A stretch of DNA of 64,000 nucleotides from Patagioenas fasciata (GCF_037038585.1 NC_092521.1:75293398-75357397); one strand, 5' to 3'. Numbered from the stretch's first letter, positions 13,707 to 26,930 are shown. Program-made: numbers and translations. Notes: generated by a model not told the origin, from the letters alone.

Positions 13707-14690
13707 ATGAAATAGGTAAGCATTGGAGATAGAGTTGCTATTTAAATTTCTTTGCGTTCAAGTAAAAGTAAAAATGAGTTATTTCATTAGAAGAAGGAAA
13801 TTAAACTATTTCCATCTGTTTTCTGACTTACAGGGTTAGTAGTACTGCATTTGTGTTAAGCAGGAATATGTATATCACATTGGCCTCTCTTCTTGCTTCA
13901 TAAGTATAACATGGTCTGGGAATAACCAGATGACATTCTGGGAAGGTCAAAGTGCAGGAAGGAAGAAATGGTATTGTTAATCTTGGTGGAGTGAGATTAC
14001 AGGAGTTATGCATTTAAGTGTTGTCCAATTATCCCTCCTGGTGCCTAAACTAAAATTTTAGATTCTCAACAGTCATTTGCTTGATACCTAAGTCCTAAAA
14101 CTTTTGGCTGAAAGTGCTGACATTTATATGCTAACACTTCACATTCTGTAAATACCTGTAGAGGATGGTGTCACCTAGTACATAGACAGGAGCTAAAGAG
14201 GAAGGAGAACACGGTGAATGGAGAAAGCACTGCTGTCATCTCTTTCATAGAAGAACCCTGTGGTTGACATCAGAGACAACGCTGCAGTGATGGTGTTTCT
14301 CTGCCTGTGGAAATCTGTATCTAAAGCTCTTTTTGAATATTCTCACCATGAAACTATATGGCAGCTTCTCAAATGGCAGTTCATGGGCTAATCTGGACTG
14401 CAAACAACCAGCAAGTGTCCTGCTGATAGCAGAAGACTTCCTCTGCATCAAGTGCTTCCTAGGACATGATAAATGTACGTGAATGAGGAAAGGGACAGAT
14501 ATAATTTTAGACTTATGCAGCAAGAGTAGAGGAAATCAAACTGAAGTACTAATGCTCATTCCTTTTTTCTTCAATCTGGCCATTTGCACATGCAACTTTA
14601 CCTTCCTTTAGTTTGACAGATCTTACTTCCCCAAAAAATTGTTGGAACAGTCCCAGCTGTGGAACTAGACCAGAGATGTCAAGTGTAGAT

Positions 14691-14765
14691 ATAGAATCAT
14701 AGAATAGTTTGGGTTGGAAAGGACCTACAAAGGTCATCTAATCCAGTCCTCTGGAAGAGCTCCCT
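14691..14765 (-). mobile_element. CR1 3' tail, 75 bp
   Basis: On the plus strand it reads ATAGAATCATAGAATAGTTT, then TTGGAAAGGACC and CATCTAATCCAGTCC, which is the reverse of a standard CR1 3' end. Heavily 5'-truncated. Confidence 0.88.
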
Positions 14766-15884
14766 ATGGAAAGAAGAATCAAATATAAAATAAAGTGTTA
14801 TGAATTTTCTGCTACCTCCCACTTTTTGCTCAGCTGCTTAAGCCTTGTGGAAAGAGCAGAAAATAAAACACAGAACAAAACCTGTAGAATAAAATATATT
14901 ATTATAGAAATGCACAGGCAAGATTCCTGTTCTATAGGCTTCATTTCATAACCTCAAATATGGAAAGACAACCCTTGGTCTCCAGTCTTGTGCTTTTTGA
15001 AGTTTTCTTTTTCTCTTGAAGGGCAATACAGATTGCAGATCTGAAGTTCAGAATTCCTAAATTCAAACTCATTTTTAAAGCTTAATAAATGTACACAGTG
15101 CTGTAGAATGACATGTCCGGGAATAACAGTAGTTCCTCTCGGTATCTCTGCTATGCTTATCTCCATGGCAGCTAAGCAATTTAGAAAAGAATAAACAGGC
15201 AATTTATTGCTGCATACTTCTCTCCCTCAGCCCTCTTCCTGGTTTTCTGTTGTTTGCTGGTAAGATATACTATGATGTCTGGATCAGAAAAATGTCAAGG
15301 TTATCTAACAGTGCAAAACACTTTTATCTCCAGCCCTTGAAAATCCTGTTCCTGCTGAACCTGTAGTTATTCAGCCTGATCCTGTCCAATCTGGGTTGAA
15401 GAGGGGCTAAGGAGTGAGTATTTTAAGTACCATCTAATAGCTTTCCTAAAAACAGGTCTGTCAAGTCTTCCACTTCACTTTTGCAGTTCATAGGCCTAAA
15501 CTTGTTTACCTCATCCCAGAGCTAGACTAATATTTCTTGTGCTGGACTGGGATTCCCTCCAAAACCTGGGACTCTCTAATGCTAGATAAGCCAACCAAAC
15601 CAAAAACCAGCTACATGAGGGAGATGGGCTCCATCAGAGGCGGAAGGTGCATGTCTCTCTAGAGCCACAGCCCTGAACACCAGTCTCACTTTTACCTTAA
15701 TTTGTGGGTATGAACCAAAATAGGAACTATTAAGGAAACTGAGGAGTCCAGTAATCTCTGGGATGCAGGAGATTCCTCTCCACACCAAATCCCAGGAGGT
15801 TTTTCCTGTCCCAATATAATGGCTGTGTCTGATGCTCTTCCATTGGCAGGTCTGGCCAGGAACAAGACTGACTGGGTGCTCCAG

Positions 15885-15945
15885 ACACCCAGGTACCCAC
15901 ATGCAGGTACACACAGGTGCACACAGGTACCCACGTGCAGTATGT
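15885..15945. repeat. Short degenerate minisatellite
   Basis: Units close to CAGGTACCCACATG and CAGGTACACACAGGTGCA recur about every 14-20 bases. They account for the open frames seen here on the minus strand. Confidence 0.7.
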
Positions 15946-16284
15946 ACAGCGCTGACACGGTCAGCCCCATAGACTGATGCACACCAAATGACGCCTTTAC
16001 TGGCACCTGCATGAACACAATGGTATTCATGTCGAGGTAAATACAGGTAGCTGAGGCCTGTTGCTCCTTTCCAGTTCATCAGGCTTAAAGTTCACCAATG
16101 CAGGCATACACACACCTTCAGTCTCTTGGGTTACAAGCACAGGACATTCACAAACCCCTCAGACATTAGCACAGGCTCTAAGCCTTCCTGACCCCACACT
16201 TGGGCCGGGGGCACCTTATCCAGTCATCAGCTCAGGCCATAAGTCTTCGTAGACATGGATCTTCAGCTAGTCCAGCTTGAAGTA

Positions 16285-16322
16285 AATCACACACACACAC
16301 GTGCACCACACACATACACGCA
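16285..16322. repeat. (CA)n microsatellite, interrupted
   Basis: ACACACACACACG, then CACCACACACATACACG. Confidence 0.9.
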
Positions 16323-16388
16323 GGGCTGAAATTAGCTTGGCAATGTCTGCATACGATGCCATCCAGTTGTTGGTACTATGGGACCTCA

Positions 16389-16757
16389 TGACTCATGGTC
16401 CCTTCTCTGGTTGCAGATACTTAGCCTTCTCCACACAAGTACAGGCTAGAGATTACACAGTAAAAAATAGTTTAAAAAGGGATTTAGTAAGAAGATAAGA
16501 GAGACGGCAGCTGATGCAGGACTTGATCAAACAATCATATCAACCAGCAGCTTGCTTATATATGACTGTCTTCTTTATCCCCACTTCTCTCAAGTTTCCC
16601 ATGCTTATAATTCCCCTCACTCATCCTGATCTCTCTCTTTTTCTACCCTTATCTCCTCCCAAATAAACAACACAGTCTAGTTACTTTTTCCCAATTAGTC
16701 CTGGTTTTGCTACATCCATAACTACATTTGGTATTTCTGATACCGCTACCTGTAACA
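16389..16757 (-). mobile_element. Possible decayed solo LTR (about 370 bp)
   Basis: On the minus strand this stretch begins TGTTACAGGTAGCGG, holds a TATA-like CATATATAAGC followed by a T/C-rich segment, and ends GAGTCA. The flanks TCTCA (16758-16762) and CCTCA (16384-16388) agree at four of five bases. The layout fits an LTR, but no family is recognised and the match could be chance. Confidence 0.35.
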
Positions 16758-17140
16758 TCTCAGCCTTGCATGATATTATTTAAATGGTAGCCTGGACACT
16801 GTTTTCCTGCCAAGATTGCACCCCCTCAAGGTCTTCAATATTCCCCTCTAGTTACCTGTGGAGCTTGTCCTTCTCTCACATAGCGCTCCATAACCAACTG
16901 TGAAATCCAGCAGTTTCTCATGGTGTTGCACTGTAGTGTTTGTCAGCTGCTCACTCTGCTATTTTTTATTTTCAGCAATTTATCTTGTTATGTTCAGCAT
17001 TTTCTCATTGTTTGTTCTATTATCCAAGCCTCAGGATGAGACTCAGATGTCTCCCTACATATTTCAGTGGGGAATGTAACCCATAATGTGTCCTGGTGCA
17101 GAAATCACAGAAAAATACAAATAATGTGTCCCTTGCATGG

Positions 17141-17475
17141 AATCACAGTAAACATGGTTGGAAAGGACTTCTGGAGGTCACCCAGGTCAGTGTGGAGAAT
17201 TGCCAAGGAAGAAATTCGCTGTCTATTTGGGCAACCTGTTTCAGTGCTTAGCTATAATACTCTCCTCATGGAATAACTACTTCCTTATATGTCATTGGCA
17301 TTTCTCTAAATGCACCTTGTCGCTGGAAAACTTTCCTCTTGTCATTTCACTGTGCATTTCTGACCAGAATCTGGTGCAATGTTCTCTATAACCCAGTTAT
17401 AGTTACTTGGAGACAGCAATCTGATTCCTTCTTAGCCTTTTCTTCTCCAGGATAAGCCAGATATATCCCTCTGGC
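17141..17475 (-). mobile_element. Degraded CR1 3' fragment
   Basis: Minus strand: a tail-like segment (AATCACAGTAAACATGGTTGG on the plus strand), then GGGCAACCTGTTTCAGTGCT and TTAGCCTTTTCTTCTCCAGG at the expected spacing. More diverged than the other copies. Confidence 0.7.
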
Positions 17476-18657
17476 CAGCCCCAGCCACAGGACCACGTTG
17501 GTGGCCCTCCACCAGCCTCACTCCAAGTGGCTTCACATTTTTCTGGAACACAGCATGAAAGGGGAGTTTGCTCCTGTACCATATGAAGTCCCCTTTCCCT
17601 AATCCAGTCACATCAGCAATGTACCTAGTTCAGGACAAAGACCAGGTAAAAAAGTCAGTTAAAATTAACCAAATTGCCTAATGAAAACAGAATTCAGCTG
17701 CATTTGCCAGCAAGTGGTTCTAAGAGACACTATAGGGATACAGAGATATACCAAATACATTACAACTTTCAGTTCTATTGAATCACTTCCCCTAAATCAA
17801 GGCTATCTCCCATACAGTCTTGGATTTGAAGCATAAGAGGCAGGGAAGCTATTACAGAGATTTAAATGAATGGAAAGATACTGTCAGAAATTCAGAAAAG
17901 GAGCTGAGTACCACCTAGCCAAGGATGTTAGTATTGTCTGAGTTGCTAAGCAACTATATAATAACTATTCATTTCAAGATTAAGTAAATTTTGTCATTTA
18001 AAGAATGAATTACAGTCTACTCCTTATTATTTAGAGGAAACCAAAATTTGCTTTGTAGTGATATAGTACTTCTCACTCCCTTTATGCATTACAGTAGCTT
18101 ATCACTAACATTTTCATACACTAGTTAAGAAATATAAAATCTTTAATCCGAATTTGGATACCCTGATAGAGACAACCTTCTTTCTTCAGTTTTTCACCTT
18201 TCCTTGAGATGCTTTGATGTCACCAAACCTGAAACCAATCTCTACCACTCCATTCCTCCTTTCTTTGTATCTGCATCTCTGTCAGTATATGACAGAAAGA
18301 CATATTATAGTAATCAATGTCCTGCTGAAGGCACAGCATCTTGTTTGATGCTTATGAGATTTATGAGCTGAAATAAGTCCTGGTCAGCATAGATGACAAC
18401 TATTTCAGAAAATGCTGTTGGACGATCCGAGAATACTATTTTTTTTTTTTAATTATGACATATTGAAATCATTTACAGTTCCCAGCTTGTAGTGCTGGAA
18501 TAGATGACAAAGTGTGTTCAGACATTTTGAAGGTTGTTCTACCACCTCAAGATAAACAAAAGAATTTACTGACATGAAGAAAGATGCTATAGAGAAAGCC
18601 ACACCAGATAAGAGGGGAAATTATTTAAAAGAAAATCAACAGCTTGATATACTTTCA

Positions 18658-18679
18658 CACATAAATATCTATTTATGTG
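18658..18679. repeat. Perfect 10-bp inverted repeat with 2-bp spacer
   Basis: CACATAAATA, then TC, then TATTTATGTG. The arms are exact reverse complements. In AT-rich DNA this could be chance. Confidence 0.9.
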
Positions 18680-19059
18680 CTTTTGTGATTTGTATCATAT
18701 GATAAATCTGTACCACACACTTAATAGTAATACATAGAACATTACATAAGTTATCAGTTAAAATGATTTGGCTTCTGATTGCATCATCAATACAATGGGT
18801 CAAACGACAATTGTCGACTAGTGAAAACTGGAGAGGTTTTACAGATCTCAATAGATCGATTTAGTCTGGTCAAGCACCTGATTAATTTTTCTTTGTACAT
18901 CAATCTCCTCACTTGCCATTTCCCAACTGCTCTCTGGGGAAGGAAGGTGATTTAACATTTGCAGTCTACCTGGCGATTTGTTTTTTTTTTAATAAGGGAA
19001 AGTTTCTTCTAGGTGCTACTTGAGGGTGTACAATAGCCCTAGAAGTTACTCAAAGAGCA

Positions 19060-19260
19060 GCTCTTAAGCACACGGTCGCATCATGAATATTTATCCAGCT
19101 GCATGCAAAATCTCTGAGCATCTTGGCTATGCTTTTCTCCTTCTGCAAGATATCCTCCTTTGTTGGGAGAGCGCTGCCATGGCAACCAAGGGCAGCAGAA
19201 GGCAAGGGAGCTGACAGGCATGGATATAAAGCAGGTTGGATTTTCAGGCTAATTACAAGG
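19060..19260. promoter_or_regulatory. Candidate enhancer with an RFX X-box
   Basis: GCTGCCATGGCAAC at 19173-19186 is one base from the perfect RFX palindrome GTTGCCATGGCAAC. Nearby are ATGAATATTTATCC and GCATGCAAAATC (POU/octamer-like). No gene or repeat is present. Function is inference. Confidence 0.4.
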
Positions 19261-21933
19261 TTTTGTGTTCTGGGTCACCTTGTAAATGAGATATGATGCT
19301 CAAAAAGCTGTGGCCAAAGCTGCTCAGCGGAAAGTGGAGCAAATGCACAAAGGTTCTTCTGGCATTTACCCTTTCCTGAACACAACCTGTAATTTTCATG
19401 GTAAGCAATTGCAATGGCTCTAGAAAACTGGTTGCTGGGTCATCTTGCTAAATAGACAAAAGTTGGTTTTATAAGCCAGACTGTAAAACTGTTCATTGTG
19501 GGTCTGGTGAGTGATTTGTATCAGTGGACTTCTACCCTCAGAATTCCTTTGACACACTTGCTAACATGCATTAAAACTAATTTTAATAAAGCCTAAATGA
19601 AATGGGTTTGAGCAGCTTTGCAGGCTAATGCTGCTTCAAAATAATTTCTCATCTTGATCAGTGCAGAGCTCTTTCCGTTTAAGGCTGGCAAGTTTTTTTA
19701 TTATCTGTGCTGTATATGTAAAGCATTTCTAGTCTGCCTGAGGAATAAGTATGGAGGTTGCTGGAGCCTGGTTCCTACATTTCCTCCACCTGTGGCCTAT
19801 GTTTCTGATCCACTTTATAAATCTGCAACTTGAACCACACTTGCCACAAGAATATTGTGAAAATTAGTGTTTGCACTGCTCCTTGGAGATGCTCCACCCT
19901 ACCTCCTGTCATTTTCTTGATGACATTGGGCTGGTGGTTTATTTACGCAGTTGGATTCCATTTTAAAATGCTGCTTCACATAAATAAGCACTAAGGAGAA
20001 CTTTACTCTTAAAAAACTGTACAAGGTGTATATATGGTAGACTTAGACCACACTGGGGCTTCTTGCTGATGCAGGGTAGGGATGTTGTGTGAACAGGGAC
20101 CTGCAGACAGGACCTTGGGAGCACTATGGGGCCCTTCAGTTCATGCGCAGCCTGACGTGCCTGCACACATCACCTTGCCTTTACACGCGCATATCAGCAT
20201 GTAGAATATTTTGCAGCTGACAGTGTTCACCTGGGATGTCGACAAGGACATCAGGATGGACTTCTGTCCCTCACAGGGTATTCCCAGCATGCCATGAGCA
20301 AGACTTACTCTGTTACAGCTTTGGCTTTGTTCCTGTCTTCCTTTAGCAACGTGGATCAGTCACTTGCAGAGAGAAAACATTCAATATGGTAAAACATTGC
20401 TTTGGTAGCTCAGAGAGGTACAGAACTGATACAGCTTGCTCATCAATTTGGGACTCCTAAGATTTAGTTTTCAAGTTACATCAGAACCACTGTTTCTAAC
20501 ACCTGCTCTTGGACTTTGCCTGACTTTTAGTGAAACGTTTTAACCTAGCTCAAGTTCTATATCTTAGGCTAAGAATGTCTGACTGAAACTTCATGGTTCC
20601 CAACATTTACAATTTCACAGGAATGTAGTAAGGCTGATAAGATGATCTAGTCTCTTATGGCTTTATATATAAGCATTTTTTTTAAGGTTCTTTATCTTCT
20701 TTCTAATTCTGTTGGGTTAATGTTTGTAGTCACTCTGTAATTTCTTACCTTAGTTATTACAAAACTAAATGCTGGTGTTGTATAAGAGCTACGATGGTAT
20801 TTAAAAATCCAGTCAATTTGCATATTCTCTCCACAGCGATGAAGCAGCTTCTTCCTTTAAGACCTTTGGTCCTTTGAAATTAGCAAGCAATTTGCTGGTC
20901 AGTGCACCTAAATGAGAAACAGGCAGTAAATCAATGTCTACACTCAGGTCCCTGGGCTCTACAGTTATTGCAAATGCTGCAAAATTAAACAAGATTTTTA
21001 TTCTTCCGTACAGAGTCAATTCAGACCAATGGAAGAGTGAGAGCATATTGTCAGTTCTTCAGGCAAATCCAAATCCTTCATCCTGCCCTTTCCGATGATG
21101 CCTTGGAACTGCTGCAAAGACAACTGCTATAAAAATGGATCAGGGCAACCTTTCTGTCTGTCCTTCAAATTAATATCACCTCTCCCAAAATACTGCTGCC
21201 TATGCAATACTTTTTTTTTCTGTAGATATCCCCAGAAGATAAAACAGCTGCAGTAATTTGCAGCAATTTATAATTATTGATGAGTCGTGAGGATACCTTC
21301 TTTGTAGTGAATACATATCCAATTAACTATGTATCTCATTACTAGGGCTGTCTTCAACCCCCAGTCAGATTCTACTGATAACTGGACAAAATTGTATGGA
21401 CAGTGTTCTGCAGTTTTCTAGCTCTTCAGTGTACTGCATCACTTGCAGAAAACAGACTAGCAAAATTGTTACAATTCACTTCAATTTTTAATAGCTCTCT
21501 TGTGGTGGAGCTTTAATCTGTATGAAATTATGAAATCACTGAGTGAAGAGTGCAGCTGTTGCAGATAATGGAGCTAGAAAATATGACCAGAGCTTTCTGA
21601 TGAATATGCAATACTATTGCACAAAATATATATTAATATATTCACTTATAAAATTAGAAATTATTAGAAAATATGGAATTAAAAAAAAGGGTCCCAAGTT
21701 CTTACGTGAGAAAATTTCAGTACGGTATAGTCTGTAAAGTACAGTATGGTGGTTAATTAATTAGAATCTGAAAGATGCACAGTTCCTGGTTGTGTGCAAT
21801 TGGATGACTGCATACCAGTATACTTAAATACAGTTTTTATATGTATTTACATATAATTGCTAACATGCATCTGAGGTTATTCAAATGATTATTGGTACAA
21901 CTGTAGGTCATGCCAGTTTGAACTTTTACATAT

Positions 21934-22481
21934 TGTCCTGGTTTTGTCTGGGATAGTTAATTTTCTGCCTAGTTGCTGGTATAGTGCTGTGTTTTGCATT
22001 TAGAATGAGAATAATGTTGATACTGTGATTTTTTAGTTGTGGCTAAGTAGTCAAGGACTTTTCAGCTTCCCACACTGTACCAGGTGCAGAAGAAGCTGGT
22101 AGGGGGCACAGCTGACCCCAACTGGCCAGAGGGATATTCGATACCGTGTGATCTCACACTCTGTGTATTTCGGGAAAAGAAGAAGGAAGGGGGACACATT
22201 TGGAGTGATGGCATTTGTCTTCCCAAGTAACCATTACATGTGATGGAGCCCGGCTGTCCTGCAGATGGCTGAATACTTGCCTGCCCATGGGAAGCAGTGA
22301 ATGAGTTCCCTGTTTTGCTTTGCTTGTGTGCGCAGCTTTTGCTTTACCTGTTAAACTGTCTTTATCTTAACCTGTGAGTTTTCTTACTTTTGCTTTGCTG
22401 ACTCTCTCCTCCATCCTACCAGTGGGGAGTGAGTGAGCGGCTGTGTGGGACTTCATTGCTGACTGGGGTTAAACCACGACA
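21934..22481 (+). mobile_element. Solo LTR of an ERVL-like endogenous retrovirus (548 bp)
   Basis: Starts TGTCCTGGTTTTG and ends AAACCACGACA, flanked by the same five bases CATAT at 21929-21933 and 22482-22486. The exact 5-bp target duplication and TG...CA ends define it as a solo LTR, left by recombination between the two LTRs of a provirus. No internal coding remains. The sequence resembles an LTR family widespread in neoavian genomes; the exact family name is not asserted. The position where a TATA box would be expected reads TGTATTTCGGG, so the promoter is likely decayed. Confidence 0.9.
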
Positions 22482-22486
22482 CATAT

Positions 22487-23284
22487 ACATTTAAATATGT
22501 CTGTGTTTACCTGAACATCCCCAGAGTGCAGTAGAGGTAAGAAAAAGAAATGCCAAAGCTGTGAGATAAACATTCATTTCTTCTGTCCTTTTCAAAATGC
22601 ATTTGATCTAGTTCCCAGGTGGCTTGCAGGATTGAGTTAACATGACATAATCTTAAAACCTAGTCTATTGAGCTGTTTTCAAAGTGAGCTTAGTTTTATA
22701 GCAGTGGTAAGAAGACTTAAACAAACCAATGCGATTTTATGCTGGAGGATCCCTGGGCAAAGGAGGATGTCTTTATATGACTCAGTTTAATATTCACTCT
22801 TTAAAAGCAGCAAAGAAGAAAACGTTCCTTGTCCTTTGCTATCACGTATAAAAAAAGGTCTTAAAACATTCTATTGATGTTGATCCAAGACAGATTCATC
22901 CTCTGAAAAATATTGCATGATTTTATGTATAAACTCTGAACTGGCATATTCTTTATGAAAATGTTTATTTAAAAGCCGCGTATGCTGTATTTTCCTTAAA
23001 TGGCATGGTTCTGGAGAAACAAGCTGTGTGCAAAAATCTTTGTAGGACAGGAATCTAACTTTCCCAAATACATTTTTAATCCTGAAATTATAAAGAAGAA
23101 CTTCTTAGTTATCCAGGAAGAGCAAAATCAAGATTACATACCAGGGAAAATATGTATTAGAGAAGGCTATTGGAGTCCCATAAAGGTGTATGTGAGTTTT
23201 TGGACACCGATGAACTGTGTTTGGATTCCCTGATGGCTTTCAGCATGATCTCTTCTTAAAGTATCTCAAAGAATCTCAGGTTTT
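22487..23284. other. Gene-free AT-rich sequence
   Basis: Between the solo LTR and an old L3-like remnant. Nothing specific is seen. Confidence 0.6.
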
Positions 23285-23665
23285 AAAAAGACAGAAATGA
23301 AAACTGGGAACAGTTCAGAGAAGAGTGGCGAGCTTGATCTGAAGTATGAAACAGCTTCTGAGGAGCAGCTAAATAAAGTAGCCTTCAGCCTGGAAAAAAA
23401 GATGACTGAGAGGGTTATGTTATAATGATCTATATAACCACAACTGATGTGAAGAGGAGACATATGAGATGCCTGCTCCCTATATCTTTTAGTACAAGAA
23501 CTAAGAATTAAATTAGTGGATGGCTGTTTCGAAACAAATGGGAGCAAACGCTTCACACAATGCAAATGAGAGCTGTGGAACTCCTTGCCATGAGATTTTA
23601 GAGATGTGAAAGCTTAAAGGGGTTCAAAGCCCAACCCAACAAATTCATGGAAGAAAAAAAAAACT
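23285..23665 (+). mobile_element. Ancient CR1/L3-like LINE remnant
   Basis: Plus strand: a QRRVASLI-like start, a LEKKMTERVM-like segment and GCTGTGGAACTCCTTGCCAT, which is typical of old L3/CR1 copies shared across reptiles and birds. Very diverged, with an A-rich insertion near 23654. Confidence 0.55.
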
Positions 23666-26499
23666 AAATCCATTGAGACTTATAAAGCTCAAAGGTAACA
23701 TACAACAGCATGAGGATGTCCCTCCATGCTAAATCAGTGGGGGCGAGGGGAGCACACACAGAGTCAGCTGTGGAACCGCGACCTTGTTCTGAGTCACAAT
23801 TTTATCTGCCTGGGAATACTCTCTTCACACATCTATCCCATTTCTTCAAGCTGTTTGTGTTCCTCAAATATTAATAAAGGTAACAGCAATATTTCCGTGA
23901 TAAACTTTGTAACTGATCAGTTTGTAAAATTTGAAGCAAAATAAACATTAGAAAGAAGTGTTTTTACTAACTGCTTCCTTTCTTTTGCCTTCACCATTAT
24001 CTCAGTGAGTTCCAGCATGTAGTCCAAATGATTCTTTCCTCTCCACTTGAGCAAAATAGACCTTCATTGCTGAGCAGCAAATTAGGTTTTTCTCGCAAGC
24101 TTAATGCTCTGCAACCATAACTATCAACCTTTAGAGACAGCAGAGCTTACACATATGCTGAGCAACCTCAGGAAGTTCATTTACATAAAAGCGGAATTTC
24201 TGAGCAAGGAAAAAGCATATCTATGAAGCTATGTATCTTCTGCAATGTGTGGCGTAAGAAAAGAAATTCCCAGGCTAAGTAAAAAGCATCAAAAAAGCTG
24301 TCACATAATTTATGCCTATTGTACTCTGCACACATTTCTTAATTTGAAAGTTTTTCAAGTTCCTTAATTTGAAATAAGAGGTCTGAAAGAAAGTTTTTGT
24401 CGATTTTTTTTAACATATTCCAACAAGATTTGTTATATCACTGAATCCATCTTTTGTTTTATTAAGTCCAGATACCTATCCAATTATTCATTTAAGTGTT
24501 GCAAGCTAATATATGACAACCATAATTTATATTAAATGGCCTTAGACCAAGCGACATCTCATGTTTGATAAGAAATCTATTCAAAGGCATTTCTGTCTGC
24601 TGAAACTTCTTGAGTCTTGGGCTTTGACCATATAAGAGAATGTCTTGAAAAGGGATTGGCCATATGTAATAAAATAATAGACAATAATCTATTATTTAAA
24701 ATATAATAATACCTGGAAACAAATAACAAGCTTGAAGAAGGAATTTCTTATGTATTTAAATATAATGTCTTACTTCAACAGTTTGTTTCTAAGGTGCCTT
24801 TGAGTAAAACATTTTCCCTACAAAAATGGCTCCTGTCAGTGATTTTGGCAACAATTATAAGCTTTTTTTTGTTTACTGGTGAGGACCAAAAATTCCCATG
24901 ATAGTACAGAAGTGGCTTGGTATATATCATTGCATCTACATAATCACAGGAATTTTGAATCCTTAGCAGCATTTCAAATAAAAGTTGGTGAATGTCAACA
25001 ATTAGCGTCAAGAGTAAATGCTAATTTTGCAGCAGAATTGATATAAATACGGCCCAGGTTCCCACAAAGTAACTTGTTAAATAATGGAATCTGACAAGAA
25101 TTTCAAGTTGTCTTTTCACAGATTGTATATAAGAGTAGCTTTGTCTTCCTTTGAGGAATATTTGGAGAAGTTTGTTTAATATAATGACCAAATTACAAAT
25201 ACCAAGTAAATTAAATTCAAGTCAGATCTTTAGGAATGGGAATATTATGTGCTATTTCTTAGCACATAAAGGGACTTTTCTTTCAGGAGAAGAGAAGGAA
25301 TCGTTTTTAAAATTTTCATACTGTGCAGAAAGATGTTTAATTTTTTACTGTCTGCATTACGTCTTGTTGAGACTAAATACAATCTCAGGATGAAAAATGT
25401 CACAATACAGAAAACACAGATTCCTGATTTGAACTAAGAGTATTAAAAGAGCTGTTACGGAAGTACCTTGCAGTGTGTGCTCCTCCATTATCTTAATTAA
25501 GAAAATATACAGTAGCATCTTAAGCATATGGAAGCAGTGGAAGCACACGCAGCGAGCACAGCGCTCCCCAAGCAGGGCAGACGCTCGTGTCACCTTGACT
25601 GTGTGCTCTGCAGAGCTGGGGGGGCGTCTGGCAGCTGCCCAGAGATGCTACAGCTATTAATCATAGTAAAGTACAAAATGACTCTGTGTTGAAACAAGAG
25701 AATCCAGAAATATTCTTGGCAGCAATATTTCTCTTTTATTAACTCACTGTTAAGCTCAGTATTTGGAATATTTCTCACACTTTTTTTTTTTTTATTAAGT
25801 CTATGTTTATATAATTTACCTTTTAAATACATTGATTTAGAGAGGTTTCAGTAAATCTACAAATTCAGTTAGCAGTTTCTAACTGATTTAGTTAAAATCT
25901 CAGAGATCACTCAGGGCAAAAATAAAAATAGATTGTATGGTCTGATGTCTTTATGATCAGAGAAGAGTCAAAGAGCAGAGTGAAAAGCACCTGGAATAAC
26001 TATATATTATACAATAATAACTTTCAATCACTTGGGAACTGCCTTGATCAAAGAAAGTAATTTACACAAACATCACAGTATAGAATGTTTGGGAAATCAT
26101 CGAGCCATTACCACTACTTAGTAGTGCTTTACCAAGCAACTGAATTAGAAAGGTAAATCAGTGAAAACCAAACTGTTCTGCCTGAGATGACTGTTTGCAT
26201 CAAGAGACTCTCTCCTGAATGGTGTGACAGTCACAGGTTACTTCAAGCCCACTGGTGCTTCATCTTATTCTGAGAACTGGCTAACAACATAAGTGCCTTA
26301 TCTGCATGAAAAAACCCAGCAAGAGCTGTGGGTTAGATGGACAAACCGCCCATCAGTTGCAGCATGTAGCACCTGTAACAGGTCTGTCTTTACCTGTTAG
26401 ACTTCACGGCATTAAGTTAGACATTCTGTATTGGGAAGCCTAAGAAAAAGAGGTTGTGGAAGGCTGGGCACGCAACTGCTTCTACTTCCAGTAGACAAA
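23666..26499. other. Gene-free AT-rich sequence
   Basis: Long AT-rich stretch with one sharply GC-richer island of about 110 bases at 25545-25655 and a T-run at 25780-25793. No gene or repeat family is recognised. Confidence 0.6.
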
Positions 26500-26930
26500 G
26501 GGACAGAGAGGATCCTGAACCTCAACAGGCTGCAGTAAAATCCTTTGCACGTTCTGCTGGGTCTGTTCAGCCCGGAGAAGAGAAGGCTGAGAGGAGATTT
26601 CATCAATATCTCAAGGATGGGTGTCAAGAGGATGGGACCAGACTCCTTTCAGTGGTGCCCAATGATAGGATGAGGGGCAATGGGCACAGACTGAAGCACA
26701 GGAGATTCTATCTAAACGTGAGGAGAATCTTTTTTACTTGGTGGGTGCCAGAGCACTGAACAGGCTGCCCAGAGAGGCTGTGGAGTCTCCTTCTCTGGAG
26801 ACATTCAAAACCCACCTGGACACATCCCTGTGTGATCTGCTCTGGGTGAACCCGCTTTAGCAGGTGGGTTGGACTAGATGATCTCCGGGGGTCCCTTCCA
26901 ACCCCAAACATTCCGAGATTCCGTGATTCT
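26500..26930 (+). mobile_element. CR1 LINE 3' fragment
   Basis: Plus-strand CR1 3' end: a GLFSPEKRR-like segment, then LLSVVPNDRMRGNGHRLKHR, a degraded HWNRLPRE region (one codon set missing at EH-NRLP), and the tail GGTCCCTTCCAACCCCAAAC ending GATTCCGTGATTCT. The 5' limit is uncertain by about 40 bases. Confidence 0.88.

Larger units (their letters stand above)
13707..17140. other. Gene-free sequence with one CR1 tail and a possible LTR
   Basis: Apart from the CR1 tail at 14691, the minisatellite at 15885, the CA tract at 16285 and the possible LTR at 16389, nothing is recognised. The open frames on the minus strand at 15580-16080 contain the minisatellite and look spurious. Confidence 0.6.
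17476..21928. other. Gene-free sequence
   Basis: AT-rich, with T-runs near 18438 and 18982, the inverted repeat at 18658 and the candidate enhancer near 19060-19260. No coding frame above 80 residues. Confidence 0.65.

Noticed and set aside
15582-16079. A 165-residue minus-strand frame
   Set aside because: Part of it is a degenerate minisatellite and there is no family match or splice context.
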